From an uncultured Faecalibacterium sp. (GTDB lineage: Bacteria; Bacillota; Clostridia; Oscillospirales; Ruminococcaceae), in assembly GCA_900539945.1 (NCBI GenBank), contig UQDV01000017.1, forward strand, positions 1 through 46,180: 46,180 nucleotides of DNA, in the 5' to 3' direction. Of the stretch, positions 35,081 to 42,754 are shown in pieces (within the stretch, counting starts at the first letter, position 1; each line of letters opens with the position of its first letter). The notes beneath the pieces are model-generated. The model was not told where the DNA came from. It ran no database searches and worked only from the letters and a program-made list of their open reading frames with translations. The translations under genes and the position numbers were made by a program.

Positions 35081-35275
35081 GCAACGAGGTTAGATAAACC
35101 TAACCGCTTGAAACGCGTTGCACCAGAACAGCAGAGGTACCTGCAATGCTTCTGCGCAAAACTCAAGTCTGCTATAGCGGTTAAGCTATATCGGACGTCA
35201 GGTTTGTCGTGGCGAGGCCACTCCATCTTGCCTATGCAAGACCACCTTGTGGCTTAAAAGCCTCACTGGGGCTTT
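35081..35275 (+). ncRNA. Structured non-coding RNA candidate, family not identified
   Basis: From the predicted start point the sequence forms a series of hairpins: GCAACG/CGTTGC enclosing GGTTAG/CTAACC (35081-35121), GCAGA/TCTGC (35131-35155), TATAGC/GCTATA (35173-35190), GTGGC-gag-GCCAC (35209-35221), TCTTGC-ctat-GCAAGA (35226-35241), CCAC-ctt-GTGG (35242-35252) and AAAGCCTC-act-GGGGCTTT (35257-35275). No ORF here has a credible ribosome binding site. It is not tmRNA, RNase P or SRP RNA as far as I can see. Length (about 195-370 bases) and host group would fit the raiA RNA class, but this is only a suggestion. Its first inner stem coincides with a GGTTAG-N6-CTAACC palindrome, which I therefore do not count as an operator. 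Confidence 0.65.
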
Positions 35276-35402
35276 CATTGCTGCGCAAACGCCAATTCCT
35301 CCATTCCATTCTCTTTTTCAAAAGGAAGCTGCAGCATGGTTTGCTCTGCGGCCTCCGGCGCGGCATTCGGTGTGATTGGTACCGCATCGCGTGCAAAGAA
35401 AA
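35276..35402. other. Gene-free stretch between the structured RNA and the terminator
   Basis: This stretch contains no ORF with a ribosome binding site. It may be the 3' part of the RNA transcript; short GC-rich pairings (CGGCCTCCGG-like and GCAGC...GCTGC) are present but not convincing. Confidence 0.3.
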
Positions 35403-35450
35403 CAAAAACGGGACGTGCAGCTTGACCACCTGCACGCCCCGATTTTTGTT
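35403..35450. terminator. Bidirectional terminator between the RNA gene and the converging unknown gene
   Basis: CGGGACGTGCAG pairs with CTGCACGCCCCG (one mismatch) over CTTGACCAC, flanked by AAAAA and TTTTTGTTTT, so it has a T run on both strands. It would end the RNA transcript on the plus strand and the 152-residue gene on the minus strand. Confidence 0.9.
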
Positions 35451-35470
35451 TTATATAGAAAAGGAACGAT

Positions 35471-35929
35471 TTATTCCACGATCTCCGCAAGCGCCTGATA
35501 CAGCTCTGCGGCCCCGCCGCCGGAATATTTGACATTGACAAAGACGCTGTTCACGATGCACACCCCGTCGGAATAGACGGTAAGCAGCAGCTGATGATTC
35601 TCTGCGTCATCGTAATAGCTCACGGTGATGGAATCCACCGGAAATTCGTGGGAGTAGGAGGAATAGTTCTGGCTGAGCCGTCTGACACAGCGCACGCCGG
35701 AAAGCACGTTTGCGATCTGCTGATAGGCAGGGTCGTCGGCAGAAAGCAGCTGAAAATCCATCTCTGCGGAGCGGGCAAAGTTCTGAATGTGCTCCACCTG
35801 GACACTGGCCTGTGTGCTGGCGCTGATCTTTGATGCAAGGTCGATCTTGCTGGAAGGCAGGATGAGCACCAGAAGCAGCACCACCAGCACCACAAGGCCG
35901 AACCGGGACGGGATGCTCTTATCTTTCAT
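35471..35929 (-). CDS. Membrane-anchored extracytoplasmic protein, unknown function
   Basis: This 152-residue protein has a short basic N-terminus, one hydrophobic helix (about 11-26, LVVLVVLLLVLILP) and a soluble extracytoplasmic domain with alternating beta-like stretches (SITVSYYDDAENHQLLLTVYSDGVCIVNSVFVNVKYSGG). No Cys lipobox is seen, so it is an anchored or uncleaved protein. It begins 6 bases after the stop of the preceding polytopic membrane protein gene, which suggests a functional link. I do not recognise a family. Confidence 0.75.
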   Translation of the reverse strand: MKDKSIPSRFGLVVLVVLLLVLILPSSKIDLASKISASTQASVQVEHIQNFARSAEMDFQLLSADDPAYQQIANVLSGVRCVRRLSQNYSSYSHEFPVDSITVSYYDDAENHQLLLTVYSDGVCIVNSVFVNVKYSGGGAAELYQALAEIVE

Positions 35930-35935
35930 GGCAGG

Positions 35936-36970
35936 TCAATCCTCCTTTGGCGGTGTCCGGGTCAGACGCCGCTGGGCGAGGAAAAAGCCCACGGCGCTGG
36001 CGGCAAACACGAAATAATAGCTGGCGATGCGGTAGAGCATGAGCACGCTCATCACCTCACCGGAAGGCAAAAAGCCGCTGAACAGCAGTAAAAATGCGGT
36101 CTCGATGGAGCCCATGCCTGCCACGTTGGGCAGGGCGTTGGAGACGAACAGCATCAGGCTGGTGAGCAGCTGCACCCGCGCAAAACTCAGCGGGGACAGC
36201 TGCATGAACCGGATGCACAGCCACGGCAGGCAGAACAGCAAAAACAGCTTGAGCGCCTGCAGGGCAAAGATCTGCACACAGCGGGCCTTGTCGGCCAGCA
36301 GCAGGCGGCTCTCGGTGCCCAGTACATCCAGCTGCTCCAGCCAGTCGGCCCGGCGCTGCTGCCATTTTTCGGTCTTGGGCAAAAAGCCCAGTGCCCAGCG
36401 GGCCAGATTCTGCACCAGCGGCGACACGCACACCAGCACCAGCGCCACGATCACCAGCGCTACCACAGCATATGCCATGGGCAGATATTTCAGCACGCCG
36501 GTGGTGTTGGCGGCCAGCCATTTGTGCTGGAGCAGCAGCATCACGGTGGCGTACAGCAGCACCGTGGTCTTGTGGAACACATATTGCAGGGTCATCAGGC
36601 CCACGCCGGGGCCGATGGGCAGCCCTGCCTGATGCAGATACCAGGTCTGCACCGGCACGGCACCCGCGCCCAGGGTGACCACGTTGCCAAAGGTGCCGCA
36701 CCAGGCGTTGTCGATGCCCTGCCGCAGGGTGAAGCCGGGCATCCGCCCCCGCACGATGACGTAGGAGACGCAGCCCTCCAGCAGCGGGTAGCTGATGCCC
36801 AGTGCCAGCACCACCAGAACCTGCCACAGGTTCAGCTGGGTGAGGGCGGCGGTGATCTCGGCCCAGTGATCCCGGAAGATGAGCACGATCACGCAGGTGA
36901 GCGCCAGCAGGATCAGCAGAGATAATACGGCCTTTTTGCGGGAAGGCTGAGAGGCGGCAGATTGGTTCAT
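35936..36970 (-). CDS. Polytopic membrane protein, LPG synthase TM/UPF0104 type
   Basis: This 344-residue protein has about eight hydrophobic spans and matches the flippase-like region of lysylphosphatidylglycerol synthases (LPG_synthase_TM, UPF0104), without the cytoplasmic aminoacyl-transferase domain of MprF. Typical stretches are LGISYPLLEGCVSYVIVRGRMPG, WCGTFGNVVTLGAGAVPVQTWYLHQAGLP, and VSNALPNVAGMGSIETAFLLLFSGFLP with the conserved P-x-P-G-G/G-S-x-E type region. Such proteins are thought to move lipid-linked molecules or lipids across the membrane. The start at 36970 follows AAAGGAG. The extended-10 promoter lies 40 bases upstream; the unknown anchored protein follows in the same operon. 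Confidence 0.85.
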   Translation of the reverse strand: MNQSAASQPSRKKAVLSLLILLALTCVIVLIFRDHWAEITAALTQLNLWQVLVVLALGISYPLLEGCVSYVIVRGRMPGFTLRQGIDNAWCGTFGNVVTLGAGAVPVQTWYLHQAGLPIGPGVGLMTLQYVFHKTTVLLYATVMLLLQHKWLAANTTGVLKYLPMAYAVVALVIVALVLVCVSPLVQNLARWALGFLPKTEKWQQRRADWLEQLDVLGTESRLLLADKARCVQIFALQALKLFLLFCLPWLCIRFMQLSPLSFARVQLLTSLMLFVSNALPNVAGMGSIETAFLLLFSGFLPSGEVMSVLMLYRIASYYFVFAASAVGFFLAQRRLTRTPPKED

Positions 36971-37012
36971 GAGGGCAGGGACTCCTTTCAGACAGGATGA
37001 AACTTTTTTAAA

Positions 37013-37021
37013 AGTATAGCA
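37013..37021 (-). promoter_or_regulatory. Extended -10 promoter of the UPF0104 gene
   Basis: On the minus strand TGC-TATACT forms an extended -10, with no good -35 at the right distance. The remainder of the gap 36971-37215 holds only the terminator of the next operon. Confidence 0.5.
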
Positions 37022-37147
37022 CAGCCGCCGACCGTCTTTGTGAACGGAAGCCGAATTTTCTTGTGCAATCCGGCCCGGATGATAAAAAAGATGTCCGGAA
37101 CGGAAAGAAACTGACAAATATTGCAGATCGTTTTGACACACTGCGCG

Positions 37148-37189
37148 CAAAAACGCCCCGAAAGATCACACGGATTTTCCGGGGCGTTG
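37148..37189 (-). terminator. Terminator of the glycosyltransferase operon
   Basis: On the minus strand AACGCCCCG pairs with CGGGGCGTT, followed by TTTTTGCG. It lies about 27 bases after the stop at 37216. Confidence 0.88.
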
Positions 37190-37215
37190 AATTTAACAAG
37201 AATAAAACAAAACGC

Positions 37216-38817
37216 TTAGCGGGACTCGGTCAGCTCCCGGATCAGACGGACCAGGGTGGAGACATAGGCTTCGTTGGTGTAGTAGCGCTCGTAGAGCTTG
37301 CGGCAGTCGGCCTTCATAGCGGCCAGCTGGTCGGGGTGCTCGATGGCATGGGCCAGCACCTTGGAAAGCTGGGCGGGGTCATCGTTGCGGTACACAAAGC
37401 CGTCCACCCCTTCCGTGATGAGCCCGGCGGTGCCGGTGTGCTCCGACACGATGGAAGGCTTGCCGAAGATCAGGCCCTCGGTCACAAAGGTGGGCATAGG
37501 GTCATCGCGGGAAGCGCACACAATGCAGGTGCACTGCTCCATCAGCGACTTGATCTCCGGGCGTTCCAGCCGCTTGCGGTAGAACACATTATGAGGGAAT
37601 TGCTCGGTCAGGGCGTGCACATGGGCGGAGACGTCCCGGTCGGAAGCCTTGCCCACAAAGAGGAAGGAGGCCTTTTCCCGCACCTCCGGCGGCAGAAGGC
37701 GGATGGCTTCGCAGTAGATGTCCTGCCCCTTGCGCATCTCCATGGAGCCCACCGTGACAAACAGGGGCCGCCCGCCGGCATAGCTCAGGTCGTAGCGAGG
37801 GAAGCTCTCGCGGGCGTAGTCGGGCAGGCCGTAGATCAGCTGCTCCACCTTGAATTTGGGCCGCACCGAGTGCATGGCGGCGGTGGCGTGGGAGCCCACA
37901 GCGGCAATGTGCACGTTGTCGGCCAGCTCCTTGGGGATCTTGTGGGTAATGAAGGGATAGCCTGCAAAGGCGTCGTGCAGCCACCACAGCACCGGCACAA
38001 AGCCGCCGTTCAGGGTGCGCACGGCGGGGGCTTCCACCACCGTGTTGGCCAGCACAAAGTCTGCGCTGGAAGCCAGCTCCCACAGGGTGGAAGAGGTCAC
38101 GCAGTCGCGGCGGGTGACCACAGCAGCTCCGGCCTCCAGAAAGAGCGGCAGAGAGCCCTCGTCCGAGGGGCCCAGCACCACCACTTCATAGCCAAGACTG
38201 CGCAGCACCGGGATGGCGCTCACCAGCACGATGGGCGCACCGGTCATGGTGAGTTCATGGCTCAGCACCACGGCGCGTTTGCCGGTGGCCGAGAATACGT
38301 CCTCGGCGCACAGCTCCCGGCGGAAGTGCAGCAGTGCCTGCGGGACGCAGCGGCAGTTCTGCGCCAGCTGGTTTGCCAGCCGCAGCAGTTCCAGCACATC
38401 GTCTTTGCCGCGGGCCGCCGCGCGGCAGCGGTCCAGCAGGGCGCGGGAGAGCAGGGCACAGCGCTGGCCGGACAGGTGCTGGTCGGTCTGGTACAGGGCA
38501 CTGCCGCCGTCGTAGCCGAACACGGCATCGCACACCACAAGGTCAGCCCCCTGCTGCAAGGCGGCTGCAAAATAGGTGAGGGCGGTGGAGGTGCACTCCA
38601 CATCCTCGCTCACCAGCAGCACACCGTTCACGGAGGGGGTCAGCTCACCTTCCAGCCGGTCCACCAGCCGGAACTTGCGGTGCAGCTGCTCGGCCAGCGA
38701 AAGGGTCAGGGCATTGCGGCGGCCCGGGGCGTACACCAGCAGATAGGTGCTCTGGGTGTCGGTATAGGTCTGTTCCCGCAGCTGGCGGCGCTGCAGGGGG
38801 CTGTAACTGCTGTACAT
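37216..38817 (-). CDS. Family 4 glycosyltransferase with N-terminal extension
   Basis: This 533-residue protein has a C-terminal GT4 (GT-B fold) half: LFVTVGSMEMRKGQDIYCEAIRLL opens the donor domain, and MPTFVTEGLIFGKPSIVSEHTGTAGLITEGVDGFVY is the donor-binding E-x7-E type region with P-x-x-V-x-E. The acceptor domain starts around residue 190 (RAVVLSHELTMTGAPIVLVSAIPVLRSLGYEV). About 185 residues before it are not conserved GT4 and look like a truncated GT2-like or family-specific extension. AAGGGGG precedes the ATG. It follows the coiled-coil protein by 13 bases and the acyltransferase, making a three-gene surface-glycan operon on the minus strand. Confidence 0.87.
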   Translation of the reverse strand: MYSSYSPLQRRQLREQTYTDTQSTYLLVYAPGRRNALTLSLAEQLHRKFRLVDRLEGELTPSVNGVLLVSEDVECTSTALTYFAAALQQGADLVVCDAVFGYDGGSALYQTDQHLSGQRCALLSRALLDRCRAAARGKDDVLELLRLANQLAQNCRCVPQALLHFRRELCAEDVFSATGKRAVVLSHELTMTGAPIVLVSAIPVLRSLGYEVVVLGPSDEGSLPLFLEAGAAVVTRRDCVTSSTLWELASSADFVLANTVVEAPAVRTLNGGFVPVLWWLHDAFAGYPFITHKIPKELADNVHIAAVGSHATAAMHSVRPKFKVEQLIYGLPDYARESFPRYDLSYAGGRPLFVTVGSMEMRKGQDIYCEAIRLLPPEVREKASFLFVGKASDRDVSAHVHALTEQFPHNVFYRKRLERPEIKSLMEQCTCIVCASRDDPMPTFVTEGLIFGKPSIVSEHTGTAGLITEGVDGFVYRNDDPAQLSKVLAHAIEHPDQLAAMKADCRKLYERYYTNEAYVSTLVRLIRELTESR

Positions 38818-38830
38818 GTACGAACCCCCT

Positions 38831-39646
38831 TCAATGCCGGTGGAACAGGCCCAGCAGCTTGCGCAGCGGTGCCGTGAGCTTCCAGCTGCTGCTGCCCAGC
38901 ACGTTTTCCAGCGAGGCTTCGTAGGCGGCCCGGCTGTTCTGCAGGTCGGCCAGATGCTGCTGCTGTTCTGCCAGCTGCTTGCGCAGCTGCTGGATCTCAG
39001 CGTTTGCCTCCAGCAGCTGTTCGGTGCCCTGACGGGACACGGCCTCGGTCTCTTCCTTGAGTACGGTCAGCGCCCGCAGCAGGGCCTTGCCGGGCTGCTC
39101 ATGCAGGTAGCGGCCCAGGGGATAGTAGCGATATTTCACCGCAAACCGCAGCCCGGCGGGGAAGCCTACGGCACTTTCCACTGTCAGGTTGGGGTCGATG
39201 TTCATGAACAGCATGGTGCCCTCCTGCAGGGCGTTGCCGTTGAGGATGTGGTAGCTGAGCCGCTCGTCTGAAAGGGAAAAATCGGTGATGCAGCAGGCAA
39301 ATTCACCGGGGTCCAGCCGCAGGGCCCTGGCCTCCACGGGCAACTCGAACACAGCCGACACTTCGTGGGTCAGCTCGTCGTAGGAGTCGGGGGCAACGGT
39401 CAGGCACTCATGGGGCGAAAAACCGGAGCCGGAGTCGTAGAACAGCTGGGGCAGAAGCAGAGCACCCTGTTCGGTGTCGGCACTCTGCGAGGCCAGCACG
39501 GCCTCATATTTCAGCACCTGCTGCTCCAGCTCCAGGCACCGCTGTGCTAGCCGGGAAACGCCTTCGTCCGACAGCCGGAGCTGCTGTTCCAGTTCGGCCA
39601 CGCGGCTGCCTGCCGCGTCCAGGGTCTGGGGGGCATCGTTGTTCAT
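38831..39646 (-). CDS. Coiled-coil protein of a glycan operon, unknown function
   Basis: This 271-residue protein starts with a coiled coil (about 12-45, RVAELEQQLRLSDEGVSRLAQRCLELEQQVLKYE), has a beta-rich central domain (about 65-185), and a second coiled coil (about 200-240, EANAEIQQLRKQLAEQQQHLADLQ). It ends with SSSWKLTAPLRKLLGLFHRH, a tail common at the ends of surface glycan methyltransferases and glycosyltransferases of the Rgp/Wbb type. No catalytic domain is visible to me. The start at 39646 has GAGGAG upstream; a much longer ORF in this frame overlaps the acyltransferase gene and is a shadow. The operon position implies a scaffold for the neighbouring GT4. Confidence 0.8.
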   Translation of the reverse strand: MNNDAPQTLDAAGSRVAELEQQLRLSDEGVSRLAQRCLELEQQVLKYEAVLASQSADTEQGALLLPQLFYDSGSGFSPHECLTVAPDSYDELTHEVSAVFELPVEARALRLDPGEFACCITDFSLSDERLSYHILNGNALQEGTMLFMNIDPNLTVESAVGFPAGLRFAVKYRYYPLGRYLHEQPGKALLRALTVLKEETEAVSRQGTEQLLEANAEIQQLRKQLAEQQQHLADLQNSRAAYEASLENVLGSSSWKLTAPLRKLLGLFHRH

Positions 39647-39702
39647 AACCGGATTCTCCTCTTGTTTTATAGGATACGGCTGCACCGCAGCAGCCGGGGA
39701 AA

Positions 39703-40821
39703 TCAATGCTGCGAAAGCGCGGGGGTGCGCCGCTGGGCCTGCCGCCGTGCGGCCGAGGCTTTGACGATCCAGCTGCGCCGCAGGTTCAGCAGGGCGCACA
39801 CCAGCCCGATGGAGGTAAACGCGATCACGTTCTGCAGCAGCATACCCCGCAGCGGGTGGTCGGTGAAATGCGCCGCAAACAGATACCACGGAATGGCGAT
39901 AAGCTCCACCGTGTGGATGCAGAAGATGTTCAGTGAGTTGCGGCCGATGGCCTGCAGGCCCTGTGCGATGGGGCCGGTGAAGCGGTTGAGCCGCATGAAC
40001 AGGCGGATGAACAAAAAGCCGGTGGCGGCATCCAGCAGGATGCTCAGCGGGCCCAGGGTCCACTCGCCCATGGAAATGCAGTCGGTGCTCTGAGCAAGCA
40101 GAGCTCCCACAGCAGTCAGAGCTGTGCCGCCCAGCAGAATGTACAGGGTGCGGCGGGGCAGGGGCTTGTCCAGCCAGCGGTTCTTCTTGGCCAGATAGCC
40201 GATGTAAAGGTAGGGCACGATCACGGCCCCCTGCGAAAGGCTGAAGGGCAGCTCCCACACCAGTGTGGTGCCCCAGCCCAGCAGCATGATGCCGAGCACA
40301 GCCCAGTGTGTGTATTTCTCCGGGAAGATATTCAGGATGGCGTCCAGCAGCACCCAGCCGATCAGCAGCGAGAGCAGATACCACATGGGGCCGGTGGAAA
40401 AGAACTGCTGCCCGGCATAAGTAGTGGTGTGGGGCAGCCCCAGCAGAAAGCCGCCGGCCACCTTGAGGGTCTCGGTGACGCTGCTGGGGAAGTAATGGAA
40501 CGCCATGTAGTGGCACAGCAGATGCAAGAGCGAAGTGCACACCGCCGTGATGCAGTAGGGCTTGAGCAGCGCTCTGAGCTGCTGCTGGATGCACTTGCCG
40601 ATGGAGCGCTTGCGGAAACCGTAGCCGCTGGCAATGAAAAAGGCCGCCATCAGGGCCTCACGATAGATGAACGGGAAAAACGCCGTGAGCGACAGCCCGC
40701 CGGAGACCTGCATGGGGTAGAGTTCGGCGGTGTGGGCCAGCACGATGGTGATCATGCCCATGCCCTTGAGCATGTCGAACATGCCGATGGAGTTGACGGT
40801 GCTGGGTCTGGTGCCTTCCAT
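39703..40821 (-). CDS. Acyltransferase family 3 membrane protein (O-acetyltransferase type)
   Basis: This 372-residue polytopic protein belongs to the acyltransferase-3 family, which O-acetylates or O-acylates polysaccharides, peptidoglycan or lipids. The family start is clear: MFDMLKGMGMITIVLAHTAELYP with the conserved His in the first span, followed by FFIASGYGFRKRS. About ten spans follow. The start at 40821 has AAGGAAGGA upstream and the strong TTGACA-17-TATACT promoter lies 90 bases further; an ORF reaching 41058 covers that promoter. It heads an operon with the coiled-coil protein and the GT4 gene, and is divergent from the two acyl ligase genes. Confidence 0.88.
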   Translation of the reverse strand: MEGTRPSTVNSIGMFDMLKGMGMITIVLAHTAELYPMQVSGGLSLTAFFPFIYREALMAAFFIASGYGFRKRSIGKCIQQQLRALLKPYCITAVCTSLLHLLCHYMAFHYFPSSVTETLKVAGGFLLGLPHTTTYAGQQFFSTGPMWYLLSLLIGWVLLDAILNIFPEKYTHWAVLGIMLLGWGTTLVWELPFSLSQGAVIVPYLYIGYLAKKNRWLDKPLPRRTLYILLGGTALTAVGALLAQSTDCISMGEWTLGPLSILLDAATGFLFIRLFMRLNRFTGPIAQGLQAIGRNSLNIFCIHTVELIAIPWYLFAAHFTDHPLRGMLLQNVIAFTSIGLVCALLNLRRSWIVKASAARRQAQRRTPALSQH

Positions 40822-40909
40822 GAAAAGGGTCCTTCCTTGCGCCGTCCGGAAACAGGTGACCAACAGGCGCATACAGTAAAAAATGATCCATTTATAAGGA
40901 TATAAGGCT

Positions 40910-40938
40910 AGTATAATGCTTTTTGTGCACACTGTCAA
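40910..40938 (-). promoter_or_regulatory. Promoter of the acyltransferase-GT4 operon
   Basis: On the minus strand TTGACA and TATACT are separated by 17 bases, both hexamers near consensus. Confidence 0.88.
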
Positions 40939-40943
40939 TTTTG

Positions 40944-41070
40944 AATTGCCCACCGTCGGGTGGCAATTGTTGTCTTTACCGATAAAAAAGCCCGGCAGAA
41001 GGGCCGAATTTCTGGGCAGACGGCACAGGCTGCCGGATGGAAAAAATAAGATGTGCAAGTTTTAATTGCC
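40944..41070. repeat. AATTGCC half-sites between divergent surface and ligase operons
   Basis: AATTGCC (40944-40950) and GGCAATT (40962-40968) form an inverted repeat with an 11-base spacer that itself pairs partly, and a third AATTGCC lies at 41064-41070, within a longer imperfect palindrome TTTAATT...AATTAAA (41061-41086). They lie upstream of both divergent promoters in the 384-base gap 40822-41205. Confidence 0.5.
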
Positions 41071-41099
41071 AAAAATGGAAATTAAATGTTGCAAAAGCC

Positions 41100-41128
41100 T
41101 TGCATTGCCAGCGGCGGTATTGTATACT
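41100..41128 (+). promoter_or_regulatory. Promoter of the ligase-carrier protein cluster
   Basis: TTGCAT and TATACT are separated by 17 bases, with a leader of about 70 bases to the ATG at 41206. Confidence 0.7.
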
Positions 41129-41205
41129 GAACACAATTGAAAAAGCGGCCTGGCCCGGGTGGACCCGGCTGCAGGAATGTAAAAAACAATGACGTGGAGG
41201 CTAAC

Positions 41206-42657
41206 ATGGTTCATTCGTTGTATCAGTCCCTGAACAATCTGGAAACGATCTACGCAGACCGGATCGGCATCCGTTATTATGATGAGGCCAAGGGTGGTGT
41301 GGTGGAGGTGCCCTTCCGGCAGTACGCTGCAGACCTGCGCCGGTTCGTGGCATTTTTGCGCAGCCGCACCCCGAACCCCCTGGGACAGCGTGTGGCCATC
41401 CTGGCCCGCAACAGCTACCACTATGTGATGTGTATGTACGGCGCAGTGCTGGCCGGAGCTGTGGCAGTGCCGCTGAACACCGGCAAGAACTGGGACGAGA
41501 TCCGCTACGAGCTGGATCTGGTGGAGCCGGTGTGCGTGCTCCATGACGGCGAATACCTGAGCCGGGAGCCGGCCCTGGGCCAGGAGTACGGGGATCGTCT
41601 GGTGCCCATGGATGCCTTTACCGCCTTTGAGCCTGCGATGGAGATCACCGAGGTGCCGGACCTCAATGCAATGGCCTTTATCATGTTCACCTCCGGCACC
41701 ACTGGCCGCAGCAAGGGCGTTATGCTGTCTCAGAAGAACCTGTTCACCGCCATGCCTGCCTTCCTGACCCCCTTTGAGGACGTGCGGAGCCAGACCGGCT
41801 GGAACACCGACGAGTTCAGCTCTCTGTCCTGCCTTCCCATGTTCCACATTTCGGCCATGACCAGCCTGGTGTCCTGGAGCGTCACCGGCCACTGCGTGAA
41901 CCTGTGCAACGACCTGAAATATTTCTACCGGGACCTGGGGGCCATGCGGAGTGACGTGATGGCTGTGGTGCCGGTGCTGCTGAAGAGCATTTATAATGAT
42001 GTGATGAAGGGCAGACGGGAGCGTCTGAACGGCCTGCGTGTGCTGACCTGCGGCGCAGCCATGTTCGACCCTGCCATGCTCCAGGACCTGATGGACCGGG
42101 GCTTCTTCATCGCCCAGATGTACGGCCTTACCGAGACCTGCGGTGACGGTGCCTGGAACTCCTCCCAGGAGGAAAAGCACCTGACCAGCGTGGGCCATGT
42201 GGACGACAGCTGCCAGTACAAGCTGGAGGACGGGGAACTGTGCATGCGTGGTGACCCGGTGATGCTGGGCTACTACAAGGACCCGGAGGCCACCGCCGAG
42301 GTGCTGGACGCCGAGGGCTGGTTCCACACCGGCGACATTGCCCGGGTGGAGCCTGACGGCTATATGTACCTGACCGGCCGCAAAAAGAACGTGATCATCC
42401 TGGGCAGCGGCGAGAATGTGAGCCCCGAGGAGCTGGAAAAGCTGCTGGCTCCCTGCGCTGCCATCCGGGAGTGCATGGTCTGCGAGCGGAACCAGCGCAT
42501 CTGCGCCGTGGTCTGCTGCGACCCGGACCAGCAGGACGCTGTGCGGGACTTTGTTACCAAGGTGAACCGCACCCTGCCCCTGTACAAGCACATGGTGGTG
42601 GAGTTCTCGGCCCAGCCCCTGCCTCGCAACGCTGCCGGCAAGCTGCTGCGGTCCTAA
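41206..42657 (+). CDS. AMP-forming acyl ligase/adenylating enzyme (ANL superfamily), copy 1
   Basis: This 483-residue enzyme activates a carboxylic acid as acyl-AMP and probably loads it on CoA or the nearby carrier protein. The P-loop-like A3 motif TSGTTGRSKG lies at 162-171, A5 is YGLTETCGDG, A7/A8 appear as GWFHTGDIARVEPDGYMYLTGRKKN with the hinge Asp, and the A10 catalytic Lys is Lys479 in LPRNAAGKLLRS. The start at 41206 follows GTGGAGG. It is paralogous to the next gene (the A8 regions are nearly identical), which suggests a tandem duplication. The substrate code is not readable by eye; a fatty acid or amino acid is possible. Confidence 0.9.
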   Translation: MVHSLYQSLNNLETIYADRIGIRYYDEAKGGVVEVPFRQYAADLRRFVAFLRSRTPNPLGQRVAILARNSYHYVMCMYGAVLAGAVAVPLNTGKNWDEIRYELDLVEPVCVLHDGEYLSREPALGQEYGDRLVPMDAFTAFEPAMEITEVPDLNAMAFIMFTSGTTGRSKGVMLSQKNLFTAMPAFLTPFEDVRSQTGWNTDEFSSLSCLPMFHISAMTSLVSWSVTGHCVNLCNDLKYFYRDLGAMRSDVMAVVPVLLKSIYNDVMKGRRERLNGLRVLTCGAAMFDPAMLQDLMDRGFFIAQMYGLTETCGDGAWNSSQEEKHLTSVGHVDDSCQYKLEDGELCMRGDPVMLGYYKDPEATAEVLDAEGWFHTGDIARVEPDGYMYLTGRKKNVIILGSGENVSPEELEKLLAPCAAIRECMVCERNQRICAVVCCDPDQQDAVRDFVTKVNRTLPLYKHMVVEFSAQPLPRNAAGKLLRS

Positions 42658-42670
42658 ATCTTAGCGGAAG

Positions 42671-42732
42671 AAGCCGGTCTCATGGTGGGAAAATTTCCCA
42701 CAAGGCGTTATGGTCGTGAGACTGGCTTTTTA
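42671..42732 (+). terminator. Hairpin terminator between the two ligase genes
   Basis: AAGCCGGTCTCA pairs with TGAGACTGGCTT (one wobble) and encloses a second perfect hairpin GTGGGAAA-a-TTTCCCAC; TTTTT follows. Read-through or regulation at this point would set the amount of the downstream genes. Confidence 0.75.
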
Positions 42733-42754
42733 AAGAATAGAGAGGGAAACGATA

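Noticed and set aside
35087..35106. GGTTAG-N6-CTAACC at 35.1 kb as a fourth redox operator
   Set aside because: It also forms the inner stem of the first hairpin of the structured RNA and lies just after the start point, so RNA pairing explains it; I left it out of the operator set though both could be true.
35209..35532. 107-codon plus-strand ORF over the structured RNA region
   Set aside because: No ribosome binding site, basic low-quality composition, and it runs through the bidirectional terminator.
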